Notes: generated by a model not told the origin, from the sequence alone. Shown: positions 7,090-17,302, counted from the stretch's first letter. The stretch: DNA of 55,990 nucleotides from Halothiobacillus sp. (GCA_018623495.1 JAAZVP010000001.1:1-55990); one strand, 5' to 3'. Numbers and translations: made by a program.

Positions 7090-8649
7090 TCAGTCGTCGG
7101 TGTCGGCGAGCCTTGCCAGGACCACGCCGCGGCGGGCATAGAGGACCTCGGTGGGCACGTCCAGGTCGGCCAGGCGGTGGCGGTGGGTGAGAACCACCTC
7201 GCCGGGCTCGGGGCGGCGCTCGAGGAACACCCGGCGGGCGTAGACGCTGGCGCTGGGGGTGCGCATCTTCCACATCACCAGGGTCGTCTCGCCGGGGAGG
7301 TCCCGGGCGGTGAGACCGGCGGCGCGGATCGGTTCCTGCTGGATCTGGGCGATCGTCGGGACCAGCCAGAGGCCCACGGCCAGCGTGCCGGCGAGGCCCA
7401 CGGCGTAGAGGTGGGCGTCCAGCCGCGGGCGCTTCCAGGCCATCAGGGCCACCGTGAAGGCGGCCAGGGCCAGCATGGTCAGCAGGTAGGCGGTGGGGAA
7501 GTACTGGCCGTAGCCCGAGAGCAGGGCGACCACCTCGGGCTCGTCGATGGTGGGCAGGACGGCGCCGACGATCGAGGGCAGGGCCGCGAGCACGGTGAAC
7601 ATCAGCAGGCCCGGCAGCAGGAGCGCCAGCCGCGAGTGCATCTGCTGGACGGCCAGGGCCATGAGGACGAGGGCCCCGGTGAGCCCGTAGTTGAGGTAGT
7701 GGGGCAGCTTGGTGCCGGAAAAGGTGAAGAGCACCAGCACGAAGCCGAACCAGATGAGCGCGAAGCGGCCCAGGTCGCTGCGCCAGGCCGCGGGTACCCG
7801 GGCCACGGCCTTGAACAGCACGGCGGAGAAGGGCAGCACGGCCAGGGGGGCCACCACCAGGTAGTAGAGCCAGCCGCCGCCGTGGCCTTCCATGGAATCG
7901 CCGAAGCGGTCGACGTTGTGCTTGAGGAAGAAGCCGTCGATGAAGTCCTGGCCCTGGGCCAGGTACTGGGCGGTGTACCAGGGGAGGTTGATGGCCAGAA
8001 ACAGCGCGATCCCGCCGGGGTGGAACACGGCCCGCAGCCAGGCCCGCCACTCGCCCTGCGAGGCGTAGAAGAGAAAGCTCACCGCCAGCGGGATGACTAC
8101 CGCCACCGGCCCCTTGGTGAGAAAGCCCAGGCCGATGGCGGCGAAGGCGGCGTAGATCCAGCGCTGCCGGCGCTCGCGCCAGTGGAGGAAGACGGCGAAG
8201 AGGCTGGCGGCGAGAAAGAGGTTGAGCACGGCATCGGCGGTGGCGGCCTTGCCGATGATGCCGATCTGCACGCTGAAGGCGAGCATGATGGCGCCGAGAA
8301 AGCCGGTGCGCTCGTCGGCCACCCGGCGCAGGAAGGCGAAGGTGAGCAAAACCCAGGCGGTGGCCGCCAGCGCCGAGGGCAGGCGCAGGGCGAACTCGTT
8401 GAGACCGAACAGCGTGACCGACGCGGCCTGCAGCCAGTGGATCAGCACCGGCTTGTCGAAGCGCGGCTCGCCGTTGAGCCAGGGCGAGACCAGGTCGCCG
8501 CGCGCCAGCATTTCCCGCGTGGCCTCGGAGAAGGCGCCCTCGTCGAGGTCGAAAAGCGGGATGTTGCCCAGGTTGACGAAAAAGGCGGCGAACACGGCCA
8601 GCCCGAGCAGCAGCGGACGGTAGAGCGGTTGCGGGTGGACCAGGGCCAC
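7090..8649 (-). CDS. ArnT/PMT-type glycosyltransferase (GT83-like)
   Basis: The GTG at 8649 is chosen because GGAGG lies just upstream; further upstream starts lack this. The 519-residue protein has about twelve membrane helices and the acidic first periplasmic loop motif PLFDLDEGAFSEATREML typical of ArnT-like enzymes, followed by FDKPVLIHWLQ. ArnT-type enzymes take a sugar from undecaprenyl phosphate in the periplasm and add it to lipid A or another envelope acceptor. It ends beside the PAP2 gene in convergent orientation and probably uses the carrier-linked sugar made by the GT2 enzyme. The C-terminal ~100 residues form a soluble domain. Substrate and acceptor are unknown. Confidence 0.85.
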   Translation of the reverse strand: MALVHPQPLYRPLLLGLAVFAAFFVNLGNIPLFDLDEGAFSEATREMLARGDLVSPWLNGEPRFDKPVLIHWLQAASVTLFGLNEFALRLPSALAATAWVLLTFAFLRRVADERTGFLGAIMLAFSVQIGIIGKAATADAVLNLFLAASLFAVFLHWRERRQRWIYAAFAAIGLGFLTKGPVAVVIPLAVSFLFYASQGEWRAWLRAVFHPGGIALFLAINLPWYTAQYLAQGQDFIDGFFLKHNVDRFGDSMEGHGGGWLYYLVVAPLAVLPFSAVLFKAVARVPAAWRSDLGRFALIWFGFVLVLFTFSGTKLPHYLNYGLTGALVLMALAVQQMHSRLALLLPGLLMFTVLAALPSIVGAVLPTIDEPEVVALLSGYGQYFPTAYLLTMLALAAFTVALMAWKRPRLDAHLYAVGLAGTLAVGLWLVPTIAQIQQEPIRAAGLTARDLPGETTLVMWKMRTPSASVYARRVFLERRPEPGEVVLTHRHRLADLDVPTEVLYARRGVVLARLADTDD

Positions 8650-8701
8650 GATTCCTCCGGGTACGGGCGACGTCGGCCCGGCGGGCCGCCGGGCGGGTCG
8701 C

Positions 8702-8786
8702 ATTATACGCGCGTTTTCGGGGTCGGTCTCCCGGCCGCGCGGGCGGTTGTCGACGTTGCCGGATCGCCGGTCCGGTGGCGTATCAT
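8702..8786. promoter_or_regulatory. Divergent promoter region
   Basis: On the minus strand a perfect TATAAT (8707-8702) could drive the ArnT-like gene, with no good -35. On the plus strand TTGCCG (8756-8761) and TATCAT (8781-8786), 19 bases apart, could drive the DUF3108 gene. The two would share the 170-base region between divergent genes. Confidence 0.45.
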
Positions 8787-8818
8787 CGCGGCAATGCATT
8801 GAACCCGAGGATGTCTCC

Positions 8819-9544
8819 GTGAGCCAACGGAATGCCGGTTGGGCCCGCCTGGTGGCCGTGATCGTTCTCGCCTGCCTGGCGTTGCCCGCGTCGGCCGAGG
8901 GGCCGCGGCCCTTCGAGGCGGTCTACAAGCTCTCCGCCAAGGGCTTCACCATCGGCGAGGGGCGGGTGACGCTCGCGGTCGACGGGGATGGGTACGCCTA
9001 CCGGAGGACGGTGGAGCCCCGCGGCCTGGTGGCGCTGTTCCGCGACGATCGCATGGAGGAATCCAGCGCGGGTCGGCTGGTGGATGGACGCCCGCGCCCC
9101 GCGCGCTACCATTTCCTGCACGACAAGAAGGGCGAGGAAGACGACCGCGAGGAACGCATGCGCTTCGACGCGGGTGTCGCGACCGGTCGCTACAAGGACA
9201 AGCGCTACCGGCTGGAGCTGCCGGCGCCGCAGACCCAGGACCGCCTCTCCCAGGAGCTCTTGCTGATGGCCGCCGCGGCCGCCGGCGAGCGGTCGCTGGA
9301 CGTGCCCGTGGTGGAGCGGGGCAAGCTCAAGACCTATCGTTTCCGTTTTGATGGCAAGGCCACGGTGAAGGTCCCCGCCGGTACGTTCGAGACCCTGCGC
9401 ATGCGCGTCGACCGGCGCGAGAGCGACCGCAGAACGCGCCTGTGGCTGGCGCCGGCACTGGGTTACATCCCGGTCAAGATCACCCACCAGGAGCCCGGTG
9501 ACGACTTCACGGTGGTCTCGCGGCTGAAATCCATCCAGCGCTGA
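8819..9544 (+). CDS. Secreted DUF3108 protein
   Basis: The GTG at 8819 is chosen because GAGG lies upstream and a normal signal peptide follows (QRNAGWARLVAVIVLACLALPASA, cleaved after ASA near residue 24). The 241-residue product belongs to DUF3108, periplasmic proteins of unknown function predicted to be mostly beta. Recognisable features are the FEAVYKLSAKGFTIGEG start, the central DDREE/TQDRLSQELLLM region and the C-terminal RLWLAPALGYIPVKI. Seven bases separate it from the glycosyltransferase gene downstream, so the pair is probably one operon, which hints at an envelope role. Confidence 0.82.
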   Translation: MSQRNAGWARLVAVIVLACLALPASAEGPRPFEAVYKLSAKGFTIGEGRVTLAVDGDGYAYRRTVEPRGLVALFRDDRMEESSAGRLVDGRPRPARYHFLHDKKGEEDDREERMRFDAGVATGRYKDKRYRLELPAPQTQDRLSQELLLMAAAAAGERSLDVPVVERGKLKTYRFRFDGKATVKVPAGTFETLRMRVDRRESDRRTRLWLAPALGYIPVKITHQEPGDDFTVVSRLKSIQR

Positions 9545-9551
9545 ACCCGCC

Positions 9552-11018
9552 ATGTTCCATCCAGTGACGCGGGACCGACGCTATCTCCTCTGGCTGCTGG
9601 TGATCATCGCCGGCATCCTGCTCTACCGGCTGTGGGTGCTCGAACGCCTGGACGTCACCCTGTACGTGGACGAGGCCTATTACTGGGGCTGGGCCCAGGC
9701 GCCGGCCTGGGGCTATTTCTCCAAGCCGCCCATGATCGCCTGGCTGATCGCCGCTACCACCGCGGTGTTCGGCGACGGGCTGCTGGGGGTCAAGGCCGGG
9801 GCCTTCCTGGTCTACCCGCTGACCACGCTGCTGGTCTTCGCCATCGGCCGCCGGCTGTTCGACGTGCGGGTGGGGTTCGGGTCGGCGGTGGTATTCTTCA
9901 CCCTGCCCGCCGTGTCGCTCTCCGATCTGGTGATTTCCACCGACGTCCTGCTGTTCTTCTTCTGGGCGTTGGCGCTGTGGGCCTTCATCCGCGCGCTGGA
10001 GACCGACGCCTGGCGCCACTGGCTGCTGGGCGGGCTGGCCGGCGGGCTGGGGCTGCTGACCAAGTACACCATGATCCTCTTCCCGCTGGCGGCGTTGCTC
10101 GTGCTGGCGGTCACGCCCGCCTGGCGCAACCGGCTGCGCGAGCCCCGCCTGTACGCCGCCATGGGGCTGGCCCTGCTGGTCTTTTTGCCCAATCTCGCCT
10201 GGAACCTCCGCCACGGCTTCCCCACCTTCCGCCACACCGCCGACATCGCCAACCTCGACAGCGCGGGCTATCACTGGCTCTGGCTGGGCGAGTTCCTGGC
10301 CGCCCAGGCGGCGGTGTTCGGCCCGGTGCTGTTCGCCGTGCTCGCCGGGCTGGCCGTGCGCGGCCCGGCCTGGGCCGATCCCCGCCGGCGGCTGCTGCTG
10401 GTGTTCGCGCTGGTCTTTCTCGGCGTGATCGCCCTCCAGGCACTGCTGGGGGGCGCCAACGCCAACTGGGCGGCACCGGCCTTCGTCTCGGCGAGCGTGC
10501 TGGTGGTCGCCGCACTGGTGGAGCGGCCGCGCTGGCTGGCGGTGGCCCTGGGCGTGAACCTGGCGCTGATGGCCACGCTCTACCACTACACCGATGCCAT
10601 GGATGCCGCCGGGGTGGAGCTCACCGCCGACAACGATCCCTACAAGCGGGCCCGGGGCTGGCAACGGCTGGCCGAGGCCGCCCGCCCGCTGGTGCGCGCC
10701 CATCGCGGCCTGCCGCTCATGGGCGAGGAGCGCGCCCCCCTGGCCCATCTCCAGTACCACCTGCGCGACCTCGACGTGGAGCCGGTGGCCTGGAACCCGC
10801 AGGGGGCGCTGCGCCACCACTACCAGCTGGTCGCCGATGCCGGCGACGTGCTGGCGCCCGGGGCCGACGTGCTCTTTCTCACCACCCGCGAGTCGGTGGC
10901 GGATGTCCGCCGCCGGTTCGACGCCGTGGAGCGGCTGGCGGGCCTGCGGGTTCGCGTGCACGAGGACTGGGTGTACGACTACGCCCTCTACCGGCTGAAG
11001 GGGTTTCGCGGTTATTGA
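9552..11018 (+). CDS. PMT/ArnT-like polytopic glycosyltransferase
   Basis: The 488-residue protein has about ten or more membrane helices and the family's first-loop signature DEAYYWGWAQAPAWGYFSKP, where the acidic pair is the likely catalytic/metal site and the following PPMIAWL is typical of the PMT_2 group. Such enzymes use polyprenyl-phosphate sugars as donors on the periplasmic side. The C-terminal ~130 residues form a soluble domain ending in YDYALYRLKG. It is the second such enzyme within 4 kb, on the opposite strand from the first, and the two are only distantly alike, so they probably act on different sugars or acceptors. Confidence 0.85.
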   Translation: MFHPVTRDRRYLLWLLVIIAGILLYRLWVLERLDVTLYVDEAYYWGWAQAPAWGYFSKPPMIAWLIAATTAVFGDGLLGVKAGAFLVYPLTTLLVFAIGRRLFDVRVGFGSAVVFFTLPAVSLSDLVISTDVLLFFFWALALWAFIRALETDAWRHWLLGGLAGGLGLLTKYTMILFPLAALLVLAVTPAWRNRLREPRLYAAMGLALLVFLPNLAWNLRHGFPTFRHTADIANLDSAGYHWLWLGEFLAAQAAVFGPVLFAVLAGLAVRGPAWADPRRRLLLVFALVFLGVIALQALLGGANANWAAPAFVSASVLVVAALVERPRWLAVALGVNLALMATLYHYTDAMDAAGVELTADNDPYKRARGWQRLAEAARPLVRAHRGLPLMGEERAPLAHLQYHLRDLDVEPVAWNPQGALRHHYQLVADAGDVLAPGADVLFLTTRESVADVRRRFDAVERLAGLRVRVHEDWVYDYALYRLKGFRGY

Positions 11019-11150
11019 GGGGCGTGATCGATGCCGCGGGCTTTCTATTGGGGTGGGTCGAGGGGGCGTGCCCGTGCGTGCGGGCGGGTGCATCGGCGGG
11101 GTGGGGCGAGGGTGGGTTTTGCTCTTGCGAGGGGTTCTGGGCGCATCATT

Positions 11151-11177
11151 GATGCGGTTCGCTTGGCTCACCGCATC
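11151..11177. repeat. Intergenic hairpin repeat (GATGCGGT type)
   Basis: GATGCGGT (11151-11158) and ACCGCATC (11170-11177) form a perfect eight-base stem with an 11-base loop. I recognise this kind of sequence as a dispersed intergenic repeat in gammaproteobacterial genomes, though only one copy occurs in this window. It lies in the 231-base gap between convergent genes, which otherwise holds nothing I recognise. Confidence 0.5.
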
Positions 11178-11249
11178 CTACGGTCTTGGGGGCGTATCGG
11201 CGGGGTGGGCCGGGGAGCCGGGCCGCGGGGAGGCGGCCCGGGGCGGGGC

Positions 11250-12746
11250 TCAGCGCAGGCCGGCGCGCTTGAGCAGGTAGTGGGTGAGCATGGGCACGGG
11301 CTTGCCGGTGGCGCCCTTTTCCTTGCCGGTGACCCAGGCGGTGCCGGCGATGTCGATGTGGGCCCAGTCGTAGTCCTGGCAGAAGCGGGCCAGGAAGCAG
11401 CCGGCGGTGATGGTGCCGGCCTCCCGGCCGCCGATGTTGGCCATGTCGGCGAAGTTGGAGTCCAGCTGCTGCTGGTACTCGTCCCACAGCGGCAGTTGCC
11501 AGCCGCGGTCGCCGCCGTGCTCGCCGGCGTCGATCAGGGCGTCCACCAGTTCCTGGTCGTTGCCCATCACGCCGCAGGCCTTGCGACCCAGCGCGATCAG
11601 GCAGGCGCCGGTGAGGGTGGCGGTGTCGATGACCACCTCGGGGTCGAAGCGCCCCGCGTAGGTGAGCGCGTCGCAGAGGATCAGGCGGCCCTCGGCGTCG
11701 GTGTTGAGCACCTCGATGGTCTGGCCGGAGAGCGAGGTGACGATATCGCCCGGCTTGAGCGCCCGGTCGGAGGGCATGTTCTCCACGGTGGGCACCAGTA
11801 CCACCAGGTTGACGGGCAGCGCCATGGCCGCGCAGGCGGCCAGGGTGCCCAGCACGCCGGCGGCCCCGCCCATGTCGTACTTCATCTCGTCCATGCCCGC
11901 GCCGGGCTTGATGGAGATGCCGCCGGAATCGAAGGTCACGCCCTTGCCCACCAGGGCCACGGGCCTTTCGTCGTCGCCGGCGCCGCGGTATTCCAGGGCG
12001 ATCAGGTGGCCCGGCTGGGCGCTGCCCTGGGAGACGGCGAGCAGGGCGCCCATGCCTTCCTTCTCCATGGCGGCCTCGTCGAGGACCTCCACGGACACGG
12101 CGTCGAAGCGCTCGGCGAGCTCGCGGGCCTGCTCGGCAAGGTAGGCCGGCGTGCAGATGTTGCCCGGCAGGTTGCCCAGGTCGCGGGCGAGGTCCATGCC
12201 CTCGACGATGGCCCCGGCCTGGCGGGCGGCCGCCTCCAGGGCGCCGGTGTCGCGCGGTTCGGTGATCGCCAGCGTCAGGCGGTCGACCGGGTGCTCGGGC
12301 GGCTCGGCCTCGCTCTTGAGGCGGTCGAAGCGGTAGTGACGGTCACCGGCGGCGATGCCCGCCAGGCGGATGTTGTCGGCCAGCGAGCAGCCCTCGACCT
12401 CCACCTCGGGCAGGTAGACGACGCACTCGGTCGCGGCGGTGCGGTCGAGCTGGGCGATGGCCTGGCCGCAGGCGGCGATGTAGGCGCTGCGGTCGAATTT
12501 TTCCGGCTTGCCCAGGCCCACCAGCAGGATGCGCTCGGCGGCCACGCCCTCGATGCCGTGCAGCAGCAGCCAGGAGCCGGCGCTGCCGTCGATGTCGCCG
12601 GAGGCGATGATCTTCCCGAGCCGGCCGTCGCCGGCGGCGTCGAGCGCCTCGGCGGCCGGGGTCAGGCCGCCGCCCTGGAAGACGCCGGCGACCAGGCATT
12701 GGGTGCGTTGTTCCCGGGGGTTGCCGCTGGTGACTGTCAGTTCCAT
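11250..12746 (-). CDS. pepA: Leucyl aminopeptidase (M17)
   Basis: The 498-residue protein is a cytosolic M17 aminopeptidase working as a hexamer with two metal ions. The signature NTDAEGRL is at residues 348-355, and the metal and catalytic residues Lys268, Asp273, Lys280 and Asp291 are in place (VGKGVTFDSGG, IKPG, MKYDMGG). E. coli PepA also binds DNA in Xer recombination and carAB control; whether this one does cannot be told. It is divergent from lptF, the usual arrangement in gammaproteobacteria, but holC, usually just downstream, is elsewhere in this window. A GATAAT-type -10 lies at 12783-12778 on the minus strand. Confidence 0.96.
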   Translation of the reverse strand: MELTVTSGNPREQRTQCLVAGVFQGGGLTPAAEALDAAGDGRLGKIIASGDIDGSAGSWLLLHGIEGVAAERILLVGLGKPEKFDRSAYIAACGQAIAQLDRTAATECVVYLPEVEVEGCSLADNIRLAGIAAGDRHYRFDRLKSEAEPPEHPVDRLTLAITEPRDTGALEAAARQAGAIVEGMDLARDLGNLPGNICTPAYLAEQARELAERFDAVSVEVLDEAAMEKEGMGALLAVSQGSAQPGHLIALEYRGAGDDERPVALVGKGVTFDSGGISIKPGAGMDEMKYDMGGAAGVLGTLAACAAMALPVNLVVLVPTVENMPSDRALKPGDIVTSLSGQTIEVLNTDAEGRLILCDALTYAGRFDPEVVIDTATLTGACLIALGRKACGVMGNDQELVDALIDAGEHGGDRGWQLPLWDEYQQQLDSNFADMANIGGREAGTITAGCFLARFCQDYDWAHIDIAGTAWVTGKEKGATGKPVPMLTHYLLKRAGLR

Positions 12747-12868
12747 GCTGTCCTCTCGTTGGTCGACGCGATAGCGGGATTATCCTCGTGCCGCCAAGGC
12801 CGGGGCAAGGCCCGTCCCGTCATGTAGAATCGCGGGGTCATGGCCAATCCCGCAGAGACACGCCGCTG

Positions 12869-13960
12869 ATGCGCACCCTGGACCGCTACCTGGCCCGCGA
12901 GGTCGGCCTCAACTGGCTGGCGGTGGCCGTGGTGCTGATGCTGATCCTGGTGAGCGGCGGGCTGGCCCAGCTGCTGGCCCGCGCCGCCGAGGGCGACTTG
13001 CCCACCGACCTGGTGGGTCGGTTGCTGCTGGTGGACAGCCTGCGGTTCTTCTACTGGATCCTGCCGCTGGCGGCGTTTTTGGGGGTGATCCTGGCCCTCG
13101 GGCGGCTCTACCGCGACAGCGAGATGGCGGTGATGATCGCCAGCGGCGTCTCGCCCGTGGGTCTGCTGCGGGCGGTGATGGGGGTGGCGCTGCCGGTGGC
13201 GGCGCTCTCCGCGCTGCTGGCCTTCTGGCTGGTGCCCGCCGTGGAGGCGGAACGGGCCGCCCTGGAGGCCGATGCCGAGGCCCGCGCCGAGCTGGCCGTG
13301 ATCACCCCGGGACGCTTTCTCTCCGGCCGCGATGGCCGGGCGGTGCTCTACGTGGAGTCGGTGGGGCCGGAGGGGCTGGCCAACGTCTTCATCTACACGC
13401 GCACGGGCGACGGCGAGCCGGCGGTGGAGGTCGCCCGCCAGGGCCGGCTGGTGACCGACCCCGAGTCCGGCCAGCGGATGATCGAGCTGCTCGACGGCCA
13501 CCGCTACCAGGGCCTGCCGGGCGAGACCCGGTTCCGCATCTGGGACTTCGACGCCCACACCGTGGGCATTCCCGGCAGCGAGCCCCCGCCACCGGAGATC
13601 GAGGCCCGCGCCATGACCACGACCGAGCTGCTCGGCACCGGCGGGGATGCCGTGGAGGCCGAGCTCCACTGGCGCATCGCCCAGCCGCTTTCCGTGCTGC
13701 TGCTGGCGCTGCTGGCCGTTCCCCTGAGCCACACCGAGCCGCGCGGCGGCCGGGCCGGGCGGATGACCGCGGCGCTGCTGATCTATCTCACCTATTCCAA
13801 CCTGCTGGCGGCCGGGCGTGCCTGGGTGGAGGATGGCGTGGTGGATGCGTGGACGGGCATGTGGAGCCTGCATCTGGCGCTGCTGGTGCTGGGCGGGTTG
13901 CTGCTCTGGCGCCGCAGCGGCGGGCGCCTGCCGGCGCTGCCCCGGGGGCGGGCGGCATGA
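12869..13960 (+). CDS. lptF: LPS export permease LptF
   Basis: The start at 12869 (MRTLDRYLAREVGLNW) matches the family; the longer frame upstream has no support. The 363-residue protein has the LptF/LptG layout: three N-terminal helices, a periplasmic beta-jellyroll of about 150 residues, and three C-terminal helices. With LptG and the ATPase LptB it pulls LPS out of the inner membrane and passes it to LptC and LptA. A TAGAAT -10 element lies at 12825-12830. It overlaps lptG by four bases (ATGA), so the two partners are made in step. Confidence 0.95.
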   Translation: MRTLDRYLAREVGLNWLAVAVVLMLILVSGGLAQLLARAAEGDLPTDLVGRLLLVDSLRFFYWILPLAAFLGVILALGRLYRDSEMAVMIASGVSPVGLLRAVMGVALPVAALSALLAFWLVPAVEAERAALEADAEARAELAVITPGRFLSGRDGRAVLYVESVGPEGLANVFIYTRTGDGEPAVEVARQGRLVTDPESGQRMIELLDGHRYQGLPGETRFRIWDFDAHTVGIPGSEPPPPEIEARAMTTTELLGTGGDAVEAELHWRIAQPLSVLLLALLAVPLSHTEPRGGRAGRMTAALLIYLTYSNLLAAGRAWVEDGVVDAWTGMWSLHLALLVLGGLLLWRRSGGRLPALPRGRAA

Positions 13961-15018
13961 AGCGGGTGGACCGCTACATTGCCGGCGCGGTGCTCCGCTC
14001 GAGCCTGGCCGTGCTGGGCGTGATGGCCGCCCTGGCGATGTTCTTCACCTTCATCGGCGAGCTGGACAACCTCTCGGGGAACTACGACGCCGCGCGGGCG
14101 GCGCTGTTCGTGCTGCTCTCGCTGCCCAACTACCTCTACGAGTTCTTCCCCGCGCTGGTGCTGGTGGGCACCCTGGTGGGCCTCGGCGGGCTCGCCGCCA
14201 ACAGCGAGCTGACGGTGCTGCGCGCGGCGGGCCTCTCGCGCCTGCGGCTGTTCGGCGCCGTGCTGCTGGGCGGCAGCCTGCTGGTGGGACTGGCGGTGGT
14301 GGTGGGGGAGTACGTGGGGCCGGCCGGCTATCAGCAGGCCAAGTCCATGCGCGCGGCGGCGGAGGGTCGCGAGCTGGCCCACCACGACCGGGCCGGGCTC
14401 TGGGTCCGCGACGGCCGGCGGTTCGTGCGCGTGGGCTGGGTGATGGCCGACCGCCGGCTGCGCGACATCAGCGTGTTCGTCTTCGACGAGTCGCGCGAGC
14501 TCGAGACGATCGTCCACGCCCGCGAGGCGCGCCTGACCGACGCGGGCTGGCGGCTCACCGAGGTGTCCCGCCATGCCGTGGGCGAGGATTCCGTGGCGTC
14601 GCGGCGGGTGGCCGAGGAGACCTGGGAGCGCCTGATCCGCCCGGAACTGTTCGAGATCCTGGTGGTGGACCCGGTGGACATGCCGGCGCGCACGCTGCTC
14701 GACTACATCGGTTACCTGGAGGCCAACGGCCTGGACAGCGAGCGTTACCGGCTGGCCTTCTGGATCAAGGTGCTCACGCCGGTCTCCACCCTGGTGATGC
14801 TGGTGCTGGCGCTGCCCTTCGTTTTCGGCTCCCAGCGCAAGGCCGGCGCCGGCCAGCGGATCTTTGCCGGCATCGTCCTGGGGCTGGCCTTCTGGCTGGC
14901 CGGGCGGGTGCTCAATCACCTGGGCCCGGTCTATCATGTTCCGCCGTTTCTGAGCGCGGCACTGCCGCTGGTGCTTTTCCTGGTCATCGGGCTGCTGGTC
15001 CTGAGGCGGATCCCGTGA
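13957..15018 (+). CDS. lptG: LPS export permease LptG
   Basis: The 353-residue partner of LptF starts at 13957 within the lptF stop codon ([16 protein letters not shown]). It shows the same fold: helices near residues 12-35, 55-80 and 95-120, a periplasmic domain up to about residue 265, and three C-terminal helices. LptF, LptG and two LptB subunits form the inner-membrane LPS extractor. parC follows after 28 bases on the same strand and may be read from the same transcript. Confidence 0.95.
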   Translation: MKRVDRYIAGAVLRSSLAVLGVMAALAMFFTFIGELDNLSGNYDAARAALFVLLSLPNYLYEFFPALVLVGTLVGLGGLAANSELTVLRAAGLSRLRLFGAVLLGGSLLVGLAVVVGEYVGPAGYQQAKSMRAAAEGRELAHHDRAGLWVRDGRRFVRVGWVMADRRLRDISVFVFDESRELETIVHAREARLTDAGWRLTEVSRHAVGEDSVASRRVAEETWERLIRPELFEILVVDPVDMPARTLLDYIGYLEANGLDSERYRLAFWIKVLTPVSTLVMLVLALPFVFGSQRKAGAGQRIFAGIVLGLAFWLAGRVLNHLGPVYHVPPFLSAALPLVLFLVIGLLVLRRIP

Positions 15019-15046
15019 CCCATTTGCCAATCGACCCGAGGCAACC

Positions 15047-17299
15047 ATGACCGACGAGTCCATCGACTTCGAGGGCATCGAGGAGCAATCCCTCAAGGCC
15101 TTCGCCGAGAAGGCCTACCTGGACTACTCCATGTACGTGATCCTGGACCGCGCCCTGCCGCACGTGGGTGACGGGCTCAAGCCCGTGCAGCGGCGTATCG
15201 TCTACGCCATGTCGGAGCTGGGGCTGTCGGCCACCGCCAAGCACAAGAAGTCGGCGCGCACGGTGGGCGACGTGATCGGCAAGTTCCACCCCCACGGCGA
15301 CTCGGCCTGCTACGAGGCGATGGTGATCATGGCCCAGCCCTTCACCTACCGCTACCCGCTGGTGGACGGGCAGGGCAACTGGGGCTCGGCGGACGATCCC
15401 AAGAGCTTCGCCGCCATGCGCTACACCGAGTCGCGCCTGACGCCCTACGCGAAGATCCTGCTGGCCGAGCTGGGGCAGGGCACGGCCGACTGGGTACCCA
15501 ACTTCGATGGCACGCTCAACGAGCCCGAGATCCTGCCGGCGCGCCTGCCCAACGTGCTGCTGAACGGGGGCACCGGGATCGCGGTGGGCATGTCCACCGA
15601 CATCCCGCCGCACAACCTGCGCGAGGTGGCCTCGGCCTGCGTGCGCCTGCTCGAGGACCCGGACGCCGACGTCGGCGACCTGCTCGAGCACATCCAGGGC
15701 CCGGATTTCCCCACCGAGGCCGAGATCATCACCCCGCGCGACGAGCTCGCCGAGATCTACCGCAAGGGCGGCGGGCCGGTGCGCATGCGGGCCCGTTACG
15801 CGGTCGAGGGCGGCGAGGTCGTGGTCCACGCGCTGCCCTACCAGGTCTCGGGCGCCAAGGTCCTCGAGCAGATCGCCGGGCAGATGCAGGCCCGGAAACT
15901 GCCCATGGTCACCGACCTGCGCGACGAGTCCGACCACGAGAGCCCGACGCGGCTGGTGATCACCCCGCGCAGCAACCGCGTGGACATCGAGCAGCTGATG
16001 GCGCACCTGTTCGCCACCACCGACCTGGAGAAGAGTTACCGCGTCAACTTCAACGTCATCGGCCTCGACGGCCGGCCGGGGGTGCGCGATCTCCGGACGC
16101 TGCTGTCCGACTGGCTGGAATTCCGTACCCGTACCGTGCGCCGGCGCCTGGCGCACCGCCTGGACAAGGTGGAGAAACGCCTGCACGTCCTCGAGGGCCT
16201 GCTGGTGGCCTACCTCAACGTCGACGAGGTGATCGCCATCATCCGCGAGGAGGACGAGCCCAAGCCGGTGCTGATGCAGCGTTTCGGCCTGACCGACACC
16301 CAGGCCGAGAGCATCCTCGAGCTCAAGCTGCGCCACCTGGCCCGCCTCGAGGAAATGAAGATCCGTGGCGAGCAGGACGAGCTGGAAGACGAGCGCAAGC
16401 GCCTCACCGACATCCTCGGCTCGAAGCATCGCCTGCGCGCCCTGATCCGCGACGAGCTGCTGGAGGACGCCGAGACCTACGGCGACGAGCGTCGTTCGCC
16501 GCTGGTGAGCCGCGCCCCGGCCCGGGCCCTGGAGGCGGCCGACCTGGTGCCCAGCGAGCCGGTCACCGTGGTGTTGTCGAACAAGGGCTGGGCACGCACC
16601 GCCAAGGGCCACGAGATCGACCCCGAGGGGCTCAACTACAAGGCCGGCGACGGCTACCGGGCCCACGCCCGGGGGCGCAGCAACCAGCCGGCGGTGTTCC
16701 TCGACAGCCAGGGGCGGGCCTACAACGTGCCCGCCCACACGCTGCCCTCGGCGCGCAGCCAGGGCGAGCCGCTCACCGGCCGCTTCAATCCGCCCGCGGG
16801 CGCGAGTTTCGAGCAGGTGCTGCTGGGCGAGGACCCGGAGCAGTACCAGGTACTGGCCACCAGCGCCGGCTTCGGTTTCATCACCCGGCTTGCCAACCTC
16901 CACACCCGCAACCGCTCGGGCAAGGCGGTGCTCACCGTGCCCGGCGGCGCCCGCATCCTGCCGCCGGTGGCGGTGACCGACCCGGAGACCCAGCGGCTGG
17001 CGGTGGCCACCAGCCAGGGCTACCTGCTGGTGCTGGAAGTGGCCGACCTGCCGGAACTGAACCGCGGCAAGGGCAACAAACTCATCGGCATCCCGCCGAA
17101 GGAATGGAAGGCGGGCAACGAGTCGGTGGTGGCCATGACGCTGCTCAACCCGGGTGAAACACTCACCGTCTACAGTGGTCGGCAGAAGATGAGCCTGGCC
17201 GGCGCCGACCTCGAGGCCTTCGCCGGCGAACGGGGCCGCCGTGGCAAGCCGCTGCCGCGCGGTTTCCGGCGAATCAAGCAACTGGTTGCGGGGGAATAG
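15047..17299 (+). CDS. parC: DNA topoisomerase IV subunit A
   Basis: The 750-residue protein is ParC, which with ParE decatenates sister chromosomes. The catalytic tyrosine is Tyr126 in AAMRYTESR. In the quinolone-determining region, [10 protein letters not shown], Ser86 and Glu90 correspond to E. coli Ser80 and Glu84 and are the susceptible forms. A breakage-reunion domain covers about residues 30-480, followed by a beta-propeller C-terminal domain. The length and the absence of a GyrA-box (QRRGGKG) favour ParC over GyrA. A GAGG sequence precedes the ATG. Confidence 0.96.
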   Translation: MTDESIDFEGIEEQSLKAFAEKAYLDYSMYVILDRALPHVGDGLKPVQRRIVYAMSELGLSATAKHKKSARTVGDVIGKFHPHGDSACYEAMVIMAQPFTYRYPLVDGQGNWGSADDPKSFAAMRYTESRLTPYAKILLAELGQGTADWVPNFDGTLNEPEILPARLPNVLLNGGTGIAVGMSTDIPPHNLREVASACVRLLEDPDADVGDLLEHIQGPDFPTEAEIITPRDELAEIYRKGGGPVRMRARYAVEGGEVVVHALPYQVSGAKVLEQIAGQMQARKLPMVTDLRDESDHESPTRLVITPRSNRVDIEQLMAHLFATTDLEKSYRVNFNVIGLDGRPGVRDLRTLLSDWLEFRTRTVRRRLAHRLDKVEKRLHVLEGLLVAYLNVDEVIAIIREEDEPKPVLMQRFGLTDTQAESILELKLRHLARLEEMKIRGEQDELEDERKRLTDILGSKHRLRALIRDELLEDAETYGDERRSPLVSRAPARALEAADLVPSEPVTVVLSNKGWARTAKGHEIDPEGLNYKAGDGYRAHARGRSNQPAVFLDSQGRAYNVPAHTLPSARSQGEPLTGRFNPPAGASFEQVLLGEDPEQYQVLATSAGFGFITRLANLHTRNRSGKAVLTVPGGARILPPVAVTDPETQRLAVATSQGYLLVLEVADLPELNRGKGNKLIGIPPKEWKAGNESVVAMTLLNPGETLTVYSGRQKMSLAGADLEAFAGERGRRGKPLPRGFRRIKQLVAGE

Positions 17300-17302
17300 G
17301 CG

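Noticed and set aside
6483-7190. Repetitive-protein frames over 6450-7190
   Set aside because: They are translations of the tandem REP/BIME array in all frames; a non-coding repeat explains them fully.
5399-8050. Minus-strand open frame of 883 codons
   Set aside because: It runs antisense through GT2, PAP2 and the repeat array and out of frame through the ArnT-like gene; the arginine- and proline-rich repeats come from the REP units.
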